From the NCBI GenBank assembly GCA_027943335.1, contig BSBK01006377.1:1683060-1747059 (forward strand): a stretch of DNA of 64,000 bases, read 5' to 3'. The notes under the pieces were generated by a model. The model made no database searches. It had not been told where the DNA came from and was given only the letters and a program-made list of their open reading frames with translations. Positions 59,202 through 64,000 of this stretch are shown one piece after another (the first letter of the stretch is position 1; each line of letters opens with the position of its first letter). Source of the DNA: Chamaecyparis obtusa. Its lineage: Eukaryota > Streptophyta > Pinopsida > Cupressales > Cupressaceae. The translations under genes were made by a program, and so were the position numbers.

Positions 59202-60678
59202 TGTTAATTTATGATTTGGAACAATAGAGAGGGGGGGTGAATCAATTGTTCTCAGGTCCAGATGTATAAATTAAACTTTTAAACACTTCAGCAACTCAGA
59301 TCTAACAACCAACAGCTACTTGGTTATTACATAATGTATATTAGAAACATATAATAGTGCAGTCCACTATCCAACAGTATTTGACTTGCAAAACATAGAA
59401 ATGTTCAAACCAAAACATTCACACAAGTATTAACTCCAGGATTTATAGTGGAAACCCAATTTGGGAAAATCCACTTTGTAACATGTTACTGATATTTTCA
59501 CTCTTTTGAAGTGAGCTCTGTGAAAAGCCAGCCCTGTCAAAGGTTTACAAACACACTGCTAGGTGTGACCCGGTTAAAGAATTTCAACCACCCTGTTAGG
59601 AGTGCGCCTTGTTAGAGGACTTAAGTACATTCCATTAAAATGAAACCTTGATTAAAGGATTTATACAATGACTATTACGTCAACCTTGATTAAAGGATTT
59701 AAACTGATACAATGGTTAGAAAGTAACATCAGTGTTTGATCTGAAAACATACAACTCACTTTTCAAATAACAAATCCAATTCTTACATATATATGTTGGC
59801 TTACTAACTGAGATCCATTTCCATCTCCATCACTAATCTGCTCAGAAATCCCTTCAAGCAATCACAACTCCTTCTCCTTCAGCCTTTTCTACTTGTTCAG
59901 TCAATAACAACAACAACTCTAGCATACTGCTTCAACCTCACACTTAGGTTTCCTTAATACCTCTTTGATAGGTAGATCCATCTTTTTCCGCTTAATCTCC
60001 TTTGTAGATCTTAGGGTTAGGTCAGATTCATCGAATCCTTCCAACATTATGTTCTTCATCCATCCTTTTAGAAACATCTCTAATCTCTTTATGGAATCAC
60101 AATAAAATGGTTTACTGTGCATTAAATGCTCTATACATTCAATAAATAAAGTCAACATGATTTACATAATCCAAGTATTCAAACATGTTGGCTAGGAATT
60201 TGAATTCTTCCTCAAATTAATTATTCAAATGTAAATTAATGTCGGTTAGTGATTCGATACTATGTTCAACTCCTTGGTCATCACTTGAAACTATTTCCCT
60301 CAGCTAATAATGTCTTCCTCGACAATAAATTGATGTTCGGTCAACACTGAATTTACTCGGCATATACTGGCTCGGTCGACACTAACATCACTCGGCTTAA
60401 ACTAGATTTCTTCACTTCTGCTCGGTTAAGCCTATTGGTTTAGTCTTGCTTCTCACTTAGATAAACAATACATTATCTTATCACTGTACCACATAATCAA
60501 GTACCCATTTAAGTATCAAGATAACTCAACCTTCTCTAGGTTCTATTGTTATCACCCTTGCCCTAATCCTTCTCAACAAACAAATAGATATAGTACTTTC
60601 TTAGATAGCAACAATCTTACAAGTTAAGGTTTGACATCAATGACAATACAACAATTGCTTCAATTGCAGTTTCCAACA
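59202..60678 (-). repeat. 5' LTR of copia element 2
   Basis: It is equal in length (1,477) and nearly identical to the other copy. On the minus strand it is followed by TTGGTATCAGAGTTG (59,200-59,186), a standard copia primer-binding site, TGGTATCAGAG. Confidence 0.93.
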
Positions 60679-60683
60679 TACCA

Positions 60684-61052
60684 TCCTTCAATACACTGAA
60701 AAATAATGTATCACAAATGATTCTTTCCATCGACACACAACTTGAGTACTCGCGTAAACAAGTCCAATTTCCCTGTATAAAACCATAGAAGTCATGCTTT
60801 TCTGGAGAGTAGTGCAAATAGGGAATAGTTGTCATAGTATTGACATTGACGTCGTGCATTTATACTGGCCTGTGCCTTCATTCTGATCTGTGTATTTGAC
60901 CAAGACAAACCGATCCACCTTGGAAGGCACTATTTGAGGAATAGATCTATATTTGCAATCTACTATGCAGTGTGAGCCATTTTAGTAGATATATCCCATA
61001 TTCTTCATTCATATAATTTTTTTCTCACATTTGCAGTCTGGCTTTGATACCA
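60684..61052. other. 5' internal end of element 3
   Basis: A short piece between copia element 2 and the 5' LTR of element 3. Next to the LTR, TGGTATCAAAGCCAGACTGC on the minus strand is its primer-binding site. The 80-codon frame 60,859-60,617 crosses an insertion border and is not a gene. Confidence 0.55.
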
Positions 61053-61244
61053 TGTTAAGTTTAAGATCGCTGCAAATGTAATATCATTGTTGTACAAGTA
61101 TGTATTTTCCAAATGTATCGATCTCTTGAATATATACATGGTAAAGATAAGAAGAGACATGTCCCTTCATGGGACATGTCTATTCATTAATCTAATTTAT
61201 TAATTTAACTATATAGTCATTATAAGAATAAATAAATGATTAAC

Positions 61245-61304
<60 letters not shown>

Positions 61305-61345
61305 CATGCATGCATGCATGTATGCATGTATGTATGTATGTATAA

Positions 61346-61390
<45 letters not shown>

Positions 61391-61417
61391 ATGTATATAT
61401 GTATATATGTATGTATG

Positions 61418-61487
<70 letters not shown>

Positions 61488-61502
61488 CATACATACATAT
61501 AT

Positions 61503-61557
<55 letters not shown>

Positions 61558-61635
61558 CACATATAAAATAAATCAATTCTCATAATAATTATATAATCAG
61601 TTTTATTTATCTGACTGATGCTACATACATCAACA
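61053..61635 (-). repeat. 5' LTR of element 3, expanded by a microsatellite
   Basis: Outside 61,247-61,570 it matches 41,363-41,692 almost base for base. The expansion replaced a short (TA)n tract in the other copy. This is a clear case of simple-sequence growth within one of two initially identical LTRs. Confidence 0.9.
61247..61560. repeat. Compound microsatellite (TA)n, (TATG)n, (CATG)n, (AC)n
   Basis: Successive blocks are (AT)n, TATG repeats, CATG repeats, again (AT)n, a TATATG section, a long (AT)n and finally about 21 AC units. All overlapping Ile-Tyr, Cys-Val and Thr-His open frames on both strands are artefacts of this tract. Confidence 0.95.
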
Positions 61636-61652
61636 AATTTAATCAAATATAA

Positions 61653-63708
61653 CAACTTTCTAAAGAATTTAAACCATGTCTACGAAGGCCGAGAGGGCTT
61701 CTCCCGTGGCTAATGGTCATGGCGCTTAGTCTATGGTTCCTGCATCTAGGGCTTCATCTTTTGGGCGCCCGCGTCTTCCCCTTTCCGATGTGCCTGTTGT
61801 TGTGGGCTTGAAAGCCCAACCTGATGATGCCTTCCCCATTTTGGGTGTGCTTCCAACCTCTTCTGCAGTTAGTCCTTATTTAAATGCTTTGGATGGGATT
61901 GAGGTTGTGCCTTTGACGGCTAAGTCAAGAAAGGGCCTGGGTTTGATGGGGCCTCTTCCTTCCCGCCCTAAAACTTTTCAAAATACGGTGTTCAAAGGTG
62001 GTTTGGATAAAGCCTTTGTTCTTGCTAAGGGGGCTACCCCTATGGGTGTGGCTTCGGGTCATTCTGGTTCTCTTCCCTTTCTTCTGCGAATGCCCCCAAT
62101 GTCAAAGCTTCTTCGAGGCCGCTGTCTGATGCTTCAGCTCATGGCGTGGTGGGATCTTATGCTAAAGTTGTTTCAATGGCTCAGACTGGGATTTTGGGTT
62201 CCTCTCGTGGGGTGCCTTCTTCGGTGCTGATTTCTTCCTCTGGTTCTCTTTCCGTCAAGCTCTCTGATGTCACTGAGGGGGAGCTAGAGCATTACTCTAA
62301 GATCTTTTCGGGTCTTGCTCTGATTTGCCAGTTTCGGGGTTTTGGCCGACTTTGTCCCAACTTCACAATTGGATCTCCCAAAAATGGGAACCAATACTTT
62401 CAGATAATGTTCATATCTTCCCTTTAGCTAAAGGTTTTTTTGTAGCTAAATTTGATAATACTAAGGATAGAGCAAAATTTTTATGTGAGAACTTCTTTAG
62501 CTGGTTGGAGGATAAATTCATGCTTATGGTAAAACCATGGCATCCAGATTTTATTCCCTCATCTGAATTTTTCAACAACATGCCAATATGGGTGAGGCTT
62601 CCCAATCTTCCTCTTCATCTCTGGCAAGGTGTTGTCCTGGAGGAGGTGGGGGAGGCTCTGGGGGATTTTCTGATTATTGATGATGATTCTGCCAACATGT
62701 TCCACTCTACCTTTTCCCACATCCTAGTAGATATTGATATTTCTTAGGGTCTTCCTGTTGAAATTAAAATTGAGTCATCTAAAGGTTCATGGTTGCAACA
62801 GTTGGATTATGAGGGTATCCCCTTTAGATGCAAAAAATATTTCAAAATAGGTCATCATGCTTCAAAATGAGGTTCTAACTTCAAGATGAAGAAAGTCCCT
62901 CATACTTGGTGGAAGGATGCCTCCACCAAACATTATACAGTTCTCAAAAGTTCTCCTGAGTCTTTGAAGGATATGGTTATTCCTAGTTCTTCTGCTGGTG
63001 TTCCTACCAGCCCTGCTGGGGTGGTTGTGGAAAATTTTGTTTCTAGCTCTCTTCCTGGGAGTACTTCTAGCCCTATCTCTACTACGGTTCCTGCCAGCTC
63101 TGCTCCTCAGGGACCCACCTCTCCCTTGCTGTCGGATCCTAGTATTTCTGCTGGTGGTTCATTGGATTTTTTTTCTGCCAGCCCTGTTGGTGAGCTTAAT
63201 GTTGTGGGCTTTGATGCTTCTGATCTCATGTTGGAAGTATTGTAAGCCTTGTTTCTAAGGTCGATTTTCCTGCCAGCTCTGCTGGGTTGATGATTGCTGA
63301 TGGAAATGGTGCTATCCCTCTTGCTGGGGGCTGTTTGGATCTGATGTTGGGGGATGTCTCCCTGAATTCGGTGTTCTGGTAGAAGGAGGCAGCAAAAGTT
63401 GAAGATGGATGGATAATTGTTAAAGGGAAACATTCTAAGAAATCCACCTCTTCGTTCTCATAAAAAGGGGACCTAGCCTTGTTGCTGTCCTCTTTGGACT
63501 GCAGTTTTTGATGATTATTCTTTTGCAGCGTTCTCATTTTGTTGTTTGGGTGTCCTTCCATTCCTTGGATGGACTAATTCTTGAGGTTTCTAGGCGTAGT
63601 TTTTGGCTGGACTATTGTACTCTTGGAACTCCATTTGTCTTATCCTAAGTTCCGGTATTGTAAAGGGTTTCGAGGCCCCTACAAAACCTATTTTTACCTC
63701 AATCAAAA
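61653..63708 (+). mobile_element. LINE-derived non-LTR insertion with ORF1 only
   Basis: It is flanked by a perfect duplication ACAAATTTAATCAAATATAA (61,633-61,652 and 63,709-63,728). It begins about 20 bases before an ORF1 start codon and ends in a short oligo(A) (ATCAAAAA), as expected for target-primed reverse transcription. Only ORF1 and a short 3' region are present, with no endonuclease or reverse transcriptase, so it is non-autonomous or internally deleted. The duplicated target includes the last bases of the element 3 LTR, so it inserted later. Confidence 0.88.
61676..63461 (+). pseudogene. LINE ORF1 (DUF4283-type RNA-binding protein), frameshifted
   Basis: ATG 61,676 starts [17 protein letters not shown], with TAG at 61,727. 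The frame continues as a Ser/Pro/Gly-rich N-terminus, shifts near 62,150 and again near 62,330. It then gives the DUF4283-type core: KGFFVAKFDNTKDRAKFL, VKPWHPDFIPSSEFFNNMPI, WVRLPNLPLHLWQ and the HILVDIDIS segment (TAG after it at 62,745). A degenerate zinc knuckle follows (FRCKKYFKIGHHAS, second Cys replaced by Tyr). After a Ser/Pro-rich tail the end is DGWIIVKGKHSKKS. This protein binds LINE RNA. Confidence 0.85.
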
Positions 63709-63729
63709 ACAAATTTAATCAAATATAAT

Positions 63730-64000
63730 AGGCAATACTAATTATTTTACATTTATTCATTTTCATTAATGTAAAATGTACTCAAAAGGTAGAATATTAA
63801 AAGCCTTGAATTAATTGCAAACTATCAAAAAGAAAATAATAGAAATCATGAACCTAAGCTTCACAGAACCCTCAAAAAGATCACTATTCAGATTTGTCTT
63901 TCACAACCTTAAAGAGAAGATGCAACAATTGAAGCTCGTTTCTGAAAAAAAAACATCCAAAACATACAATTTTAGAGACTAGCCTATTTATTTCAACTCA
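63730..64000. other. AT-rich terminal sequence, nothing recognised
   Basis: These 270 bases continue the flank into which element 3 and the LINE were inserted. No coding or repeat feature is supported. Confidence 0.3.

Larger units (their letters stand above)
52924..60678 (-). mobile_element. Ty1/copia element 2 (minus strand), structurally complete
   Basis: The two LTRs are each 1,477 bases (52,924-54,400 and 59,202-60,678), flanked by the duplication TACCA (52,919-52,923 and 60,679-60,683). The 4,801-base interior contains gag, zinc knuckle, protease, integrase, reverse transcriptase and RNase H in copia order. Few stops and highly similar LTRs make this one of the youngest elements here. 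It is inserted in element 3. Confidence 0.95.

Noticed and set aside
61209..61655. Several overlapping frames with Cys-Val, Thr-His and Ile-Tyr runs
   Set aside because: They read through the compound microsatellite in the element 3 LTR; coding is not credible.

Overview
This window looks like intergenic DNA from a large, repeat-rich plant nuclear genome. I infer a gymnosperm-type giant genome from the very AT-rich sequence, the lack of any intact host gene, the nested LTR elements and the high load of decayed coding sequence. That is an inference about genome style, not a species call. No tRNA, rRNA or CRISPR array was recognised. Almost everything can be assigned to transposable elements or to their tandem-repeat arrays.

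Layout. Positions 1-5.3 kb hold Ty3/gypsy debris: short hairpin-like repeats, an integrase 3' end and LTR-like sequence. Positions 6.7-8.0 kb are a GC-richer island with six long hairpins, followed by a decayed minus-strand coding region (about 9.5-11.15 kb). Positions 11.2-13.9 kb are AT-rich DNA with dispersed short repeats. Positions 13,950-40,344 are a complete but old Ty1/copia element (TSD CATAT) broken by two insertions. One is a poly(A) retroposon (16,760-18,452; 15-bp TSD). The other, the main discovery, is an 18,710-bp hAT DNA transposon (18,835-37,544) with TIRs starting CAGGGTAAT and a perfect 8-bp TSD, ATTTTTGG. Removing it rejoins the copia reading frame exactly.

The giant hAT carries a near-complete hAT transposase frame on the plus strand (19,601-22,480, broken by four stops, all TAG). 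It also carries two large, mutually homologous, minus-strand cargo genes of unknown function (27,561-23,829 and 34,304-30,872), a small acidic ORF (36,377-36,078), two kinds of hairpin-containing tandem array next to the cargo genes, and TTCGCCA-type subterminal repeats at both ends. A probable solo LTR (29,794-30,776) sits between the cargo genes.

Positions 41,363-61,635 are a third LTR element (minus strand, copia-like, TSD AATTT). It is split by a gag-only Ty3/gypsy-type element (43,538-51,142; two 1,475-bp LTRs, TSD CATAT) and by a nearly complete copia element (52,924-60,678; two 1,477-bp LTRs, TSD TACCA). A LINE-derived insertion with ORF1 only (about 61,653-63,708; about 20-bp TSD) lies at the outer edge of this nest.

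Across the unrelated elements, premature stops are mostly TAG, and array units differ mainly at CpG. Both fit decay of methylated cytosines (CAG to TAG, CG to TG/CA). All coordinates were read by eye from the sequence; family names rest on recognised motifs, not on database searches.
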